Notes: a model not told the origin generated them from the sequence alone. 64,000 bases of DNA from Xiphydria camelus (GCA_963678675.1 OY783199.1:11956708-12020707); one strand, 5' to 3'; shown: positions 1 to 10,409, counted from the first letter of the stretch. Translations and numbers: made by a program.

Positions 1-370
1 ATTTCCAGCTAGGGGTTTCCGCTTGTTTTCTATAGTAAATTTTTCACGCTACAAAATGGTAGTTCTACTTTTTGAATTGAGCCCATTGAACGAGAAATAT
101 TAGCGTACAAAGGACGCTCGATCGCGATTCTTGTTACTTTTTCATTAATTAAACATATTTCCCGACCAAAGTTTTTTGGGAACTTTTGATATGTTTTTCA
201 GGGGATTTTTCCCTATGGATTGGTATAGGTTTCATCCTATCCGGATTAATTTGTATTTCATATGTTATTTTGACTGCACTAATCTGCCACGGAGGATTTG
301 CGGCCTGGGCGGCTGGTCGGACGTATGTATGCTATTGAACCGCTAGTGGTCGGTAAAGTGACATCCCAGA

Positions 371-541
371 TAATATATCGCTTCTCCAGAAGAACAATGA
401 CGCAAGTGCAAATTTTGAAATTTTTTAGTTAAATCCCTCAATAGTCTTAAAAATGACTTAATTTAATTTTTTTAATTAAAAAATTTCAAAATTTGCACTT
501 GCGTCATTATTCTTCTGGAAAATACATATGGCGATATATTC
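371..541. repeat. Short palindromic element (MITE-like)
   Basis: Two arms of about 70 bases are inverted copies of each other. The left arm begins TAATATATCGCTTCT and contains TGACGCAAGTGCAAATTTTG; the right arm is the complement, ending GGCGATATATT. A short AT-rich loop separates them. There is no coding capacity. The layout is that of a foldback or MITE element. Superfamily is not determined because no clean target duplication is visible. Confidence 0.75.
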
Positions 542-1104
542 ATTCCTCAAAAGACGTGAAGGAGAGAAGCATTGAAATTTCTTTTTGTCGTTTTGTCCTG
601 TTGTCGGGGAAAATCATATTACACGGATACGTTATACATGCTTAAGTAACAATATTGAGATTTGTATCTGCTAAATATTTAATACTTAGAAAACAACTGT
701 TTATGTCCTCAAAGGAACCATTAGTTCTATTTTATATATTTCAGCAAGCGGATGTCCTCAAAGTCACCATTATATATGTAACTCTAAATGTCTCTAGTTT
801 TAGACATTTTAGAGGAAATTAGAAGCAGTTGGTAGTGTTTACTTGTTTAGAACGTCAAACGTAATTGATTCAAATACTTTTTTCTATTAATATAAAATGT
901 CCCCATAGTCGCCATTCCTTACAAAATATAATGTCTTCATATTCGCGGATATATGCTATGTCCTCATAGTAGCTGTTTTACGTAAAATTCAAAATATCTT
1001 GACATTTTATCATTATTATTTTTTCTACGTAGTCCTAATATATATATAATGCCTTCCTGCATCGATTTAACCCAAAATATATCGTGTCCCCAAAGTAACC
1101 TTTA

Positions 1105-1107
<3 letters not shown>

Positions 1108-1156
<49 letters not shown>
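1108..1156. repeat. (TA)n microsatellite
   Basis: An uninterrupted run of alternating T and A, about 49 bases. It directly abuts the short element that follows, consistent with a TA-targeting insertion into a TA-rich site. Confidence 0.95.
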
Positions 1157-1158
<2 letters not shown>

Positions 1159-1303
1159 CAGGGACTCGGATTCCGTCGCTGATTAACGAAGGTAAACGCC
1201 ACTGTAGCTAATGAGGGCGTCAGAATTAATTGTTCATTGGCTAGTATGTTTACAAATTACATTTTAGAAAGTCCCTAGCGACAGAATCCGTGACCCTGTG
1301 CGT
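1157..1303. mobile_element. MITE family A, divergent copy
   Basis: The ends are inverted: GGACTCGGATTCCGTCGCTG on the left and the complement of a CGACAGAATCCGTGA end on the right. The internal GCTAATGAGGGCGTCAGAATT and TTCATTGGCTAGTA blocks recur at 4122-4337, 22841-23055, 23057-23272 and 43868-43938. This copy is the shortest of the full-ended ones. TA-rich flanks suggest a Tc1/mariner-type non-autonomous element; that is inference. Confidence 0.7.
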
Positions 1304-1585
1304 ATATTGAATAATACTGAAATGCAGATGAATATTAATGAAAAATAATATATATATTTTTGTATAACACATCATTAGTAATAATGTATTGCATAATATA
1401 TATTGTGATAATAATATATTATAATAAAGTATATTGTCGTAATATGTGTTTACCTTTGTTAACATAACATTTGTTGCTCTAGTATCATAATCTCATTATA
1501 TTATGTTATTTTAGTGCTTTTTGCAAACATCTTTTGCATAATATATTATTGTAATGTTTTTATCTTTATTATTGAATTTTGAAAC

Positions 1586-1808
1586 GATAAGATACGCATG
1601 GAATAGTAAGCTAAACAGTCAGACATAAACATACCAGAACTAAACATATTTCGTTTATAAATGATAAGGTACGCATAGAATAGTAAGCTAAACAGTCACA
1701 GACATAAACATACCAGAACTAAACATATTTCGTTTATAAACAATAAGGTCGTATGGAATAGTATGCTAAACAGTCAGACAGAAGCATACCAGAACTAAAC
1801 ATATTTTT
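1586..1808. repeat. Tandem repeat, three units of about 77 bases
   Basis: Three consecutive copies begin at about 1586, 1663 and 1741. Each holds GTAAGCTAAACAGTCA or a one-base variant, then ACATACCAGAACTAAACATA. No open frame of note. The rest of the first 1.1 kb, outside the palindrome at 371-541, shows no recognisable gene. Confidence 0.85.
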
Positions 1809-1930
1809 TTTGGATTTTGTCAAAAACTTATGTTATATTTAAATACTAGGGGGCTCCGCCCCCTACTCGCTTCGCTCGTCAACCCCTATCGCGGCGCTCC
1901 CCCAAGCTTTTGCAGCAGCATCACGTCGTT

Positions 1931-2107
1931 ATGGCCTTTACACACAAAATTCCGTAATGCCGTAAGACGTAAGCGTAAGCGAATAAACCAATCAGGATCA
2001 AGTATTCCGTTGTCCGTAACCCCACCACAACGGAATACTTGATCCTGATTGGTCTATTCGCTTACGCTTACGTCTTACGGCCTTACGGAATTTTGTGTGT
2101 GATGGCC
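1931..2107. repeat. Palindromic element, family B copy 1
   Basis: Near-perfect inverted arms of about 80 bases meet around 2020. Each arm contains AACGGAATACTTGATCCTGA and a GTAAGCGTAAGCG or complementary block. The core recurs at 3205-3301 with different outer arms, so this is a dispersed foldback family. The short open frames across it are by-products of the palindrome. Confidence 0.8.
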
Positions 2108-2125
2108 TTTACTCTCCTCTCCGTT

Positions 2126-2228
2126 CAATACGTTGCGTCGTCGTCGTCGTCGCCGTCGCCATCCTCGTAGTCGCCGTCCTCGTCGCCGTCATCCTCGTCC
2201 TTGTCGTCGCCGTCGTGGTTGTGGTTGC
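2126..2228. repeat. GTC/GCC trinucleotide-rich tract
   Basis: A low-complexity run of CGTCGTCGT and CGTCGCC triplets in an AT-rich context. It produces a spurious hydrophobic Val/Ala-rich frame that is not regarded as a gene. Confidence 0.85.
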
Positions 2229-2554
2229 CATGGGAATAGCTGATTGCTTGACGAAAAATGCTCAGAAATTACATAAAAAAATTATTAGAAATTAACCGTG
2301 CATTCTGTCATGTCGGTTCTCGCATCAATTTTATAGTAAACTTTTTCCGCTACAAATTTGTAGCTGCATTTGTTTGATTGAGTAAATAATATAGGAGAAA
2401 TGAATGATTAAAGTGGCTTAGGGCCAGAACTTCGATAGTTATTAATTAATTATAAATTTTCCCGGGAATTGACAAATGATATATTTTGATATGTTAATAT
2501 TGGAACCTCCAGCTATCGATTGGTGTACTTTTCATGCCCTGAAGCCCAACTTCT

Positions 2555-2837
2555 TGTACCGTATGTCCGCGATCAAACAGACCATAGCAAAATTGCGAGT
2601 TTTGCATGAGCACCCCCGTGGGTCTCCTCGTCCAATAGAATCACCGGAGAAGCGTGAATGAGTATGCGTAGTCATTCGCGGGTGTTGGCGTCGTCAGAAA
2701 GTTCACATCGGTTTCGGATGACTACGCATGCGTATTCACGCTTCTCTGGTGATTCTGTTGGACGAGGAGACCCACAGGGGTGCTCATGCAAAACTCGCAA
2801 TTTGGTATGGTCTGTTTGATCGCGGACATACTGTACA
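2555..2837. mobile_element. Palindromic element, family C copy 1
   Basis: Long inverted arms start TACCGTATGTCCGCGATCAA on the left and end with the inverse on the right. Internal blocks include GCGAGTTTTGCATGAGCACC and a GACTACGCATGCGTATTCACG-type core. A second, better preserved copy lies at 50751-51078. There is no coding capacity. It is a MITE-like family with arms of about 130 bases. Confidence 0.85.
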
Positions 2838-2913
2838 CCATATATGCAATGTCTAGATTAACTGCACTAGTTTTAGACTGTAGGAATATATTGCGAATAA
2901 AAAACTGTTCGAA

Positions 2914-3085
2914 ACTTTTAGAGCGGGTTGTAACGACTTGGTTTAAACTCAGTTCTAGCTTGAACCACGTTTGAACTGAGTTTACATAAAAATGTATGAT
3001 ATTATGTGTGACGCAAAATATACCAAGAACGGCGGTTCAAGCTGAACCGGCTCTGAACCAAGTCGTTACAACCCGCCCTTAAAGT
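2914..3085. repeat. Inverted-repeat element
   Basis: The arms GCGGGTTGTAACGACTTGG and the complementary CCAAGTCGTTACAACCCGC are separated by about 120 bases that contain further partial complementarity. MITE-like, non-coding. Confidence 0.75.
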
Positions 3086-3204
3086 TAGCACTAGGCTTTT
3101 TAATTACACATGAGGCGCGCTAGTTACTTCCGCTCAGAATGAAAAGGTCTATAGGCTAAGCAAGTATCTCTAGTGGCGCCACGAGGTGGTTGCAGTTCGT
3201 AACT

Positions 3205-3301
3205 TTGGGGTGATAAGTGACCAATCAGGATCAAGTATTCCGTTGTGGTGGGTTACAGACAACGGAATACTTGATCCTGATTGATCACTTATCACCCCAA
3301 G
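3205..3301. repeat. Palindromic element, family B copy 2
   Basis: The arms TTGGGGTGATAAGTGACCAA and their inverse flank the same AACGGAATACTTGATCCTGA core as at 1931-2107. The outer arms differ from copy 1, so the shared unit is the central 60-base hairpin. Confidence 0.8.
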
Positions 3302-3479
3302 GTTTCATGGACTATCCACGAGGTCGCGCGCGCGTCAATAATTTGAGATACTTGCCTAGCCTATTCAAGAAAGCGTCAAATAATTTTAAGGTTATATTAT
3401 CGGGGCACAACGTACATGATAGTGCAACATGTACCAGAATATTTATAAAAATAATATCAATATACGTAAAAATGATTCT

Positions 3480-4121
3480 ACTTACTTTTCCGGTCCAGGT
3501 CGGCCGTAAATGGCGGGGTTCGTCCCTGTGGAGCGCTAAACCACTCTGCTTCAAAGGTACGAAAACGTGTAACGAAAGATCAAATTCGATTAAACTGGAC
3601 ACTGCACTCACTATAAAACTGATATAAATATATTCAAGTTGATGAGATACAAGACACATTGATAGTTGATAATCACAAGACAAGCTAAGAAAAGACGACG
3701 CGAGTCCCTCGGCTTCTTCTATACATATAACTGTAAAAGTTCGGAACGTGGCGACATTTGGTCGACGGAGGGGATAGCGTGGGTAACGCTATGCACCCTC
3801 ATTGGCTAATTAGAGGAGGGTCGATGGAACAGCCAATTACGCTGGAGCTGGCCAAGTCTGTGTCCAAAGGGCGAAGGTACCGTTGCTAACGGTTTCCCGA
3901 GCCCCACGCTCACGAATAAAAAATGACGCATCTTTGGTCTTGACCAAATTTTGAATTAAAATATAAAGTAGATTTGAAAGTATGCCATATACTTCTTCTT
4001 TTTCAGGGCGATTTTTCCACCCCACTATGCAATACGATTGTCTCGACTTCGGCATAATGAAGAACAACCTTTCTTTTATAGGATGTGTTACTAATTCTCA
4101 CAAAATATTAACTTTCCCTAT
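3480..4121 (-). repeat. Dispersed repeat D, part 1
   Basis: The stretch around 3490-3880 is an inverted relative of 49740-50090. Shared landmarks are the CAGAGTGGTTTAGCG block, a TTGAATATATTTATATCAG block, a CGCTATCCCCTCCGTCGAC block, and the complement of CCTTTGGACACGG. In the 49.6-kb copy this sequence sits directly upstream of a MADF-domain relic, so it may be the 5' region of a DNA transposon. No protein is readable here. The small frames in both strands overlap and do not match each other. Confidence 0.55.
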
Positions 4122-4337
4122 GTACACCCGGGGACACGGTATCTGTCGCTGGTGACTTTTTTTAAACGTTATTTTTAAACGTACTAACCAATAATTAATA
4201 ATCCTCATGCTTTCATTAACGAGAGTAGACGCCACCGTAGCTAATGAGCGCATGAGAATTAATTATTCATTGGTTAGTACGTTTAAAAATAACGTTTAAA
4301 AAAGTCACCAGCGACAGATACCGTATCCCCGGATGTA
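4122..4337. mobile_element. MITE family A, complete copy
   Basis: The left end TACACCCGGGGACACGGTAT and the complementary right end enclose two arms of GTCGCTGGTGACTTTTTT followed by AAACGTACTAACCAAT. Length is about 216 bases. It lies inside dispersed repeat D, so it is younger than that repeat. Confidence 0.8.
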
Positions 4338-4439
4338 CCGTGTAGAAAATGTAACGTTTTTAATGCTTACCCTTGCCACTAGAGTGCACAGCGTCTATGC
4401 GCGAACCGACTGGGACGCATGCGCAGCGGCATGCAGTCA

Positions 4440-4640
4440 AGCGGAAAAAATTTTCTAAGTCCACGATTGAGCTGTTAGAAATATTCTAAGTCCACGAGTG
4501 TGCCGTTGGAAAATTGTATGTCTTATTTCGGCTGGAGTGGGGATTCAGTACTAGTTACTCCTTCGATACTAGCATAAGCGGTTCTCGGAATTTCAACGTT
4601 ACCCTTTTTGGCTGGAGTGGGGATTCAGTACTAGAACGCC
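4440..4640. repeat. Degenerate tandem block related to the 8.6-kb element termini
   Basis: Two copies of TTCTAAGTCCACGA-type sequence, then two copies of GGCTGGAGTGGGGATTCAGT (around 4530 and 4611). The TTTTCTAAGTCCA phrase recurs in the terminal inverted repeats of the Mutator-like element at 8565-14456. Relationship is by motif only. Confidence 0.5.
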
Positions 4641-4789
4641 TAAACGATTACCCTTACGTTGCGATCGACGTCGGTTTCCTATTGTGTTTGGAAACACAAT
4701 GGAATGACCGGCGCGACCGACGACTCCGATGACCGTTTGAAGACTAAAATTTCGACTCGGGGTGTAAACGCTTCGCAAGCGCTTACGGT

Positions 4790-4936
4790 TAACTTCCTTT
4801 GATTTGTGCCAAAAACCGACACTCGGTCGGATCGGCGACAAGTGCTAGCAAGCCTACACAAGCAAAGCCAAACGCGCTATTCACACGTTTGAATTTGTGA
4901 TGGCTTGTCGAGGTTTGGCAAGCGTATAAACTCGGC
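4790..4936 (-). repeat. Dispersed repeat D, part 2
   Basis: This is an inverted copy of 49600-49745: the complement of GTTTATACGCTTGCCAAACC, GGCTTGGCTTGTGTAGG and CCGAGTGTCGGTTTTTG is readable in order. Parts 1 and 2 together match one contiguous stretch at 49.6-50.1 kb, so MITE A and other sequence separated them here. Confidence 0.6.
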
Positions 4937-5029
4937 ATGGAAATATTTGAAATTGCTGAAAAAAACTTGTATGTGTCTGCACAGTATGGAAAAGTTTTAC
5001 AGACACCGCCTGCAATCTATATATATATA

Positions 5030-5831
5030 CTAGCAGCCCGTCCCGGCTTCGCACGGGTAGATTGTGGATTGATTTTGTCCGTCCACCATTGTTTAAATAC
5101 ATTTTTAATACAAAACTTTTAGTATTTTTCCCGGGCTACGCAATGGTCATATTGGATTTGACCTTGACCATGATCTTCAAGGTTATATCGAGGTCAAATT
5201 AATTTTTTTTCACGTTCAAATGTGTCCTTGACCATTTTTTTCATGTTACCTTTATTGTCAGCGGAGGTCAAATTTAGGTCAAGTATAGTTCGACTTTTTG
5301 AACACCCTGTATAAGATTTACTAACTCAGAAACCTTCGCGGATATGCGTCCAATTGTTCCCCAAATTTTCATCGCAATCGGATGAACGGTTTAGGAAGGC
5401 ATAATAATCATCCGTACCGGTACTTTTTGAACACCCTGTATAAGATTTACTAACTCAGAAACCTTCGCGGGCATGCGTCCAACCATTTCCCAACTTTTCA
5501 TCGCAATCGGATGAACGGTTTAGGAAGGCATTTGATATTACCTTAAAGGTCACGGTCAAGGTGAAATCCAATACGACCACTGGGTAGCCAAGGGAAAATC
5601 CTTAAAGTTTTGTATTAAACATTTTTCTCTAAAATGTTTTCCCGCTGAGATAATCGGCCGTACCGGGACTTTTTGAACACCCTGTATAAGATTTACTAAC
5701 TCAGAAACCATCGCAGGCATGCGGCCAACCATTTCCCAAAATTTCATCGCAATCGGATGAACGGTTTAGGAAGGCATACGAGACATACAGACAGACAGAC
5801 AGACAGACAAACATTCATTTTTATATATAGA
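5030..5831 (-). mobile_element. Non-autonomous Helitron, minus orientation
   Basis: Read on the minus strand, the element starts TCTATATATAAAAATGAATG at 5831 and ends in a GC-rich hairpin (CCCGTGCGAAGCCGGGACGG) followed by CTGCTAG at 5030. A 5' TC end, a short 3' hairpin and a terminal CTAG with no target duplication are the diagnostic Helitron features. Inside are two to three units of the 125-base repeat seen in the neighbour. The host base after CTAG is T, as expected for insertion between A and T. There is no coding sequence. The start lies against the start of the next Helitron, so the two are head to head. Confidence 0.8.
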
Positions 5832-6109
5832 TAGATGAATGTTTGTCTGTCTGTATGTCTCTTATGCCTTCCTAAACCGTTCATCCGATTGCGATGAAAT
5901 TTTGAGAAATGGTTGGACGCATGCCTGCGATGGTTCTGAGTTAGTAAATCTTATACAGGGTGTTCAAAAATTATCATTTTAGAGAAATGTGTTTTAGAGA
6001 AATGTTTGGGAAAACATTTTAGAGAAAAATGTTTAATACAAAACTTTAAGGATTTCCCCTTGGCTACCCAGTGGTCGTATTGGATTTGACCTTGACCGTG
6101 ACATTTAAG

Positions 6110-7385
6110 GTAATATCAAATGCCTTCCTAAACTGTTCATCCGATTGCGATGAAACTTTGGGGAATGGCTGGACGCATGCCCGCGAATGTTTCTGAGTTA
6201 GTAAATCTTATATAGGGTGTTCAAAAAGTACCGGTACTGATGATTATTATGCCTTCCTAAACCGTTCATCCGATTGCGATGAAAAGTTGGGGAATAGTTG
6301 GACGCATGTCCGCGAAGGTTTCTGAGTTAGTAAATCTTATAAAAGGTGTTCAAAAAGTACCGTTACTGATGATTATTATGCCTTCCTAAACCGTTCATCC
6401 GATTGCGATGAAACTTTGAGGAATGGTTGGACGCATGCCCGCGAAGGTTTCTGAGTTAGTAAATCGTATACAGGGTGTTCAAAAAGTAGCGGTACGAATG
6501 ATTATTATGCCTTCCTAAACCGTTCATCCGATTGCGATAAAACTTTGGGGGAATGGTTGGACGCATGCCCGCGAAGGTTTCTGAGTTAGTAAATCGTATA
6601 CAGGGTGTTCGAAAAGTACCGGTACGGATGATTATTATGCCTTCCTAAACCGTTCATCCGATTGCGATGAAAAGTTGGGGAATAGTTGGACGCATGTCCG
6701 CGAAGGTTTCTGAGTTACTAAATCTTATAAAAGGTGTTCAAAAAGTACCGGTACTGATGATTATTATGCCTTCCTAAACCGTTCATCCGATTGCGATGAA
6801 ACTTTGAGGAATGGTTGGACGCATGCCCGCGAAGGTTTCTGAGTTAGTAAATCGTATACAGGGTGTTCAAAAAGTAGCGGTACGAATGATTATTATGCCT
6901 TCTTAAACCGTTCATCCGATTGCGATGAAACTTTGGGGGAATGGTTGGACGCATGCCCGCGAAGGTTTCTGAGTTAGTAAATCGTATACAGGGTGTTCGA
7001 AAAGTACCGGTAGGGATGATTATTATGCCTTCCTAAACCGTTCATCCGATTGCGATGAAAAGTTGGGGAATAGTTGGACGCATGTCCGCGAAGGTTTCTG
7101 AGTTAGTAAATCTTATAAAAGGTGTTCAAAAAGTACCGGTACTGATGATTATTATGCCTTCCTAAACCGTTCATCCGATTGCGATGAAACTTTGAGGAAT
7201 GGTTGGACGCATGCCCGCGAAGGTTTCTGAGTTAGTAAATCGTATACAGGTGTTCAAAAAGTAGCGGTACGAATGATTATTATGCCTTCTTAAACCGTTC
7301 ATCCGATTGCGATGAAACTTTGGGGGAATGGTTGGACGCATGCCCGCGAAGGTTTCTGAGTTAGTAAATCTTATACAGGGTGTTC
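6110..7385 (+). repeat. Tandem array, about ten units of 120-130 bases
   Basis: Each unit contains TTCCTAAACCGTTCATCCGA, then GGACGCATG(T/C)CCGCGAAGGT, then GAGTTAGTAAATC(T/G)TATA and GGTGTTCAAAAAGTA. Unit starts fall near 6119, 6250, 6380, 6507, 6635, 6767, 6895, 7025, 7155 and 7280. Alternating sub-variants (AGTTGGGGAATAG, CTTTGAGGAATGG, CTTTGGGGGAATGG) repeat in the same order, so the array grew by amplifying a three-unit block of about 390 bases. The same unit, inverted, fills the Helitrons at 5030-5831 and 57764-59091. Confidence 0.9.
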
Positions 7386-7849
7386 AAAAAGTCCAGGCAC
7401 AGCTGATTATCTCAGCGGGAAATCATTTTAGAGAAAATCGTTTAATATAAAACTTTCAGGATTTTTCCCTGGCTACCCAATGGTCATATTGGATTTGACA
7501 TTGATAATGACCTTCTAGGTAAAATTGATTTTTTTAAATCCGAACCTCTATTTTATATACCGAAAATGAAAAGAGCGGGAAATTTCACGTTCAAATATGT
7601 CCTTGACCATTATTTCCATGTGACCTTTATGGTCAGCGGAGGTCAAATTAAGGTCAAGTACAGTTCGGCTTCGTACCATGAAAGCTATGGGCCCTATACA
7701 AATTCTTTTTGATAGTAGGATTTAGGATTTTTTAGTGGCTGTACAATGGTGATATTGTATTTGACCTTGACCATGACCTTCATTTGGAATCTCTTACATC
7801 TGACATAATATTCCAAATCAGTTACACGAAAAATCCCTTAGTTCCAACG

Positions 7850-8167
7850 AAATTTAATCGAGGTAACAATCATCACTGGCAAATTCAAAGGCGAAGACGT
7901 CCTCATTCACGCATACCTATGATTTCCAACGATTTAGCATTCGAATTCAAGCGGCTCCAGTTCCCTTTGCATCTTGCTTTTGCTATTACCATCAACAAAG
8001 CACAAGGTCAATCGTTGACTATTGCTGGCTTAAATTTGGAAAATTCATGTTTTTCACACGGCCAATTGTATGTGGCTTGCTCCAGAGTTGGCACACCGAA
8101 AAATTTACACGTTTTTACTCCAAATAAAAAAATAAAAAACATTGTCTATCCGCTGGCCTTAAGATAA
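7850..8167 (+). pseudogene. Helitron helicase, C-terminal fragment, frameshifted
   Basis: This is the tail of a Pif1-like DNA helicase, the enzyme that unwinds DNA during rolling-circle transposition of Helitrons. Two reading frames together give the familiar ending. The first (about 7857-7908) reads TIITGKFKGEDVLI. The second (about 7906-8167) reads RIPMI, then FEFKRLQFP, AFAITINKAQGQSL (the conserved INKAQGQ helicase motif) and HGQLYVACSRVG, ending at a TAA at 8165. A small indel near 7907 separates the frames, and an in-frame stop lies upstream, so it is a pseudogene. Its position 160 bases before the Helitron 3' hairpin is the normal one. Only about 105 of well over a thousand residues of an autonomous RepHel protein remain. 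Confidence 0.85.
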
Positions 8168-8420
8168 ATTAATAAAAGAAATATACTTTCCAAATTAAAT
8201 TAAATACATGTGTTTTTTTAGCGTAGTATGGCTCCCTACCTATGAGTACAGATATCTGCTAAAAATTCATTAAATGACGACCAAAATCAATCCACAATCT
8301 ACCCGTGCGAAGCCGGGACGGGCTGCTAGTATAATATATTGACATGGCTGATAATTATATAAAATATGGAATCGTAGAACATTATTTAAAATTAATCAGT
8401 AACTGGTTCAGACATTATAA

Positions 8421-8651
8421 TTGCAATTTTGTGAGTATTCACATTTGGCAATTATTCGAGAAATCATCCGAGATGGCATGTTTGAAGCTGACGGAAATCA
8501 GTATCGATATAATACGGCAGGATTTATGTACAAATGTCATACAATAAATAATATAGAAGTTATTCCGATAAATCTAATACAAGCTCCATGTTTTCACATT
8601 ACGATCAATGGCCAGTCATTGTATCAATGCCAATTAATGATAAAGAATTAG
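8421..8651 (+). pseudogene. Uncharacterised coding relic crossing the left end of the Mutator-like element
   Basis: One frame reads EYSHLAIIREIIRDGMFEAD and later QAPCFHITING, stopping at 8651. I do not recognise the family. A related phrase, FEYFAIIRELVSDS, occurs on the minus strand at 30649-30861. The part from 8565 onward is repeated, inverted, at the right end of the Mutator-like element (14370-14456), so the coding-like tail is inside the terminal repeat while its upstream part is not. It could be a captured fragment or an older transposon gene. Low confidence that it was ever expressed. Confidence 0.35.
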
Positions 8652-8879
8652 AATAAATTGTAATTCATTGTAACTTTTTTTAATTAAAAATATATAATTT
8701 AAGTTCATGTATATATGTGGTTGTTTATTTTGTATTACTGTCTACCACAAATATATCAGTAATTAATATATAGCTAATGAACGTGCCAGTCGAAAATTTT
8801 CTAAGTCCATCGGGCGCCACAGTCGAAAATGTCTAAGTCCATCGGGCGCGACAGTCGAAAATTTTCTAAGTCGGATTTC

Positions 8880-9062
8880 GACTCCCCGAGTCGAAATTTT
8901 GATTCTTCCTTGGTGCTCCGTCCTTCTCCACTCGAAATATTCGTTCTCCCTTGGTGCTCCGTCCTTCTCCAGTCGGCAGTATTGGTTCTCCCTTGGTGCC
9001 CCGTAATTCTCCAGTCGGTAATATTGGTTCTCCCTTGGTTCTCCGTACTTCTCCTTAAGGTA
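8880..9062 (-). repeat. 42-base minisatellite in the left terminal repeat
   Basis: Three to four degenerate units of a GGAGCACCAAGGGAGAACCA / GACTGGAGAAGGAC repeat, read on the minus strand. The same unit in the opposite orientation forms 15434-15745. The right terminal repeat has a simple join where these units would be. Confidence 0.7.
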
Positions 9063-9395
9063 GTTGGGACTCGATTTTATGTATCATCATGAATAGAACC
9101 CCGGACTTATTTAAAAAAATTATATTTCAATTTGCTGCCAATTTGCCGTATTGAAAGAGATGTTGAATGTCTGTAGGCAGATTGGTAATTGACAATTCAA
9201 GGACTAACAATAAAGTTGACAACAAAGTTGCAAACCAAGTTGATCGTCTGTAGGGCCCTTTAGAACCTTGTAACGACACGTTACTGCATTACCACATAGA
9301 CATTGGTGTGTACATACATCACGCCACACACGCGTAAAACTGTCCTAGAGAGTCGTGGCAACGCTGCATGCCAGTCGTTATTCTGATACGTAAAA

Positions 9396-9795
9396 ATGAC
9401 AGGAAAATTGCGTTATCGAGGTAAATATGCCAAAGAAAAAGTAATTAAGAAAAAGTTAAAAGCCATAAAAGCAATGAATCAGGCAAAAAAAAATTAAAAG
9501 GGAGAATCGTGTGATGATGAGCAGAAGGGAAATGATGAATATTAAAATGCCTGTGAAATCTTGGATGGAAGACGTGTTGTGGAATTGCCAGAATTATTGA
9601 AAAGTTTGAAATGCTCAGAATGTAATAAACGCATTTTTCTGGACCATACGCTTAGTGAACTTATTCTGGGGACCACTTCAATTTTGGACATCGAGTGTAA
9701 AGATTGCTTAAATATTACTAAAGTATCAACTGGCAAATTTCACGTTACGGAGAATAACGAAAAACATTCAGACAGTAATTCCAAAACTGTACTCG
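9396..9795 (+). pseudogene. Mutator-like transposase, first coding exon, broken
   Basis: From ATG 9396 a lysine-rich start (MTGKLRYRGKYAKEK) runs 33 codons to a TAA just after a nine-A run, so homopolymer slippage is the likely cause. Further on, another frame gives GRRVVELPELLKSLKCSEC and IECKDCLN, a CxxC...CxxC pattern typical of the N-terminal region of this family, up to a GTAAGT donor at 9796. At least two frame breaks separate the start from this segment. The splice phase to the next exon fits exactly (codon split after the first base, giving Gly). The exon therefore once encoded the zinc-binding N-terminus, but is not translatable as it stands. Confidence 0.7.
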
Positions 9796-9951
9796 GTAAG
9801 TATTTCCTCATTTTCATACTATAATCTGTGTAATCTAAACAAAAAAAGATTCAAAGAATTTTACCTTAGGTGCTATTTATTTGTGTGTATTTCCTAAAAA
9901 TCTGTTTCGATCCATTCTAACCTAAAATCTAATCCTTATGTTTTGTTACAG

Positions 9952-10209
9952 GTGCTGTGCATGCAGGTATAACAAGTAGAGGTCTAAATAAATTATTTGC
10001 AGTAATGAATGTGCCCACAATTAGCAACCATTCATTCAAACGCCACGAAAGGGAAGTTGGGCCAAAAATTGAAGAGACAGCGAGAGATTCCTGCAAGCGT
10101 GCTGCAGTTGAAGAACGAAGGATGATTTTAGAGCAAGTGGAGAAATTACAAAAGGAATTGCAAGTTTCAAAAGAAAACCTGATTTATAGAAAACGGTTTT
10201 TTGGAAGAG
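9952..10209 (+). pseudogene. Mutator-like transposase, second coding exon
   Basis: It follows a TTTTGTTACAG acceptor ending at 9951 and continues the frame of the preceding exon. The readable phrase GAVHAGITSRGLNKLF is followed by a REVGPKIEETARDSCKRAAV helix, characteristic of the Mutator-like transposase domain of arthropod and other metazoan elements, before the catalytic part. After about 80 residues the frame runs into the terminal inverted repeat of an inserted element at about 10206, which destroys the natural exon end. The catalytic region continues in the exon at 11447. Confidence 0.75.
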
Positions 10210-10409
10210 CGTAGCGGCGATTACTCGGAGGAAATTAATCGTACGCATGTACCTTTTTTTTTCTAATGTAGAAAAAGAAGGAGAATGAGGTTGGCTGGGC
10301 AAAACTGAAGCAGATGGCGCCACCGAGCCAAACACCCGCGGGCAAATTTAAACGGTTATAATACATTATTAATGCTGCACTAATGTGACTGGTAAAAAAA
10401 TTGGTAAAA

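Larger units (their letters stand above)
5832..8329 (+). mobile_element. Helitron remnant, plus orientation, 3' end intact
   Basis: The 3' end is clear: CCCGTGCGAAGCCGGGACGG hairpin and CTGCTAG ending at 8329, followed by T. The 5' end is joined to the 5' end of the minus-strand Helitron at about 5832 and shows ATGAATGTTTGTCTGTC but not a clean TC start. The body is a tandem array (6110-7385), then AT-rich sequence and the C-terminal piece of a Helitron helicase just before the 3' end, which is where a RepHel gene normally ends. Replication initiator and most of the helicase are missing, so the copy is non-autonomous. Confidence 0.8.

Noticed and set aside
1850..1905. GGGGGCTCCGCCCCCTACTCGC block suspected as a Helitron end
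   Set aside because: There is a hairpin-like GGGGGC/GCCCCC but no CTAG-type terminus next to it and no 5' TC partner.
2095..2295. Val/Ala-rich hydrophobic frame that looks like a membrane protein
   Set aside because: Encoded by a GTC/GCC trinucleotide tract; no start context or homology.
3217..3683. Overlapping frames of 136 and 123 residues on opposite strands
   Set aside because: They start in a palindrome and cross dispersed repeat D; the second copy of the repeat at 49.7 kb does not keep either frame.
6110..7385. Regular repeats resembling a CRISPR-like array
   Set aside because: Units are 120-130 bases, contiguous without unique spacers, and inside a Helitron in a eukaryotic sequence.
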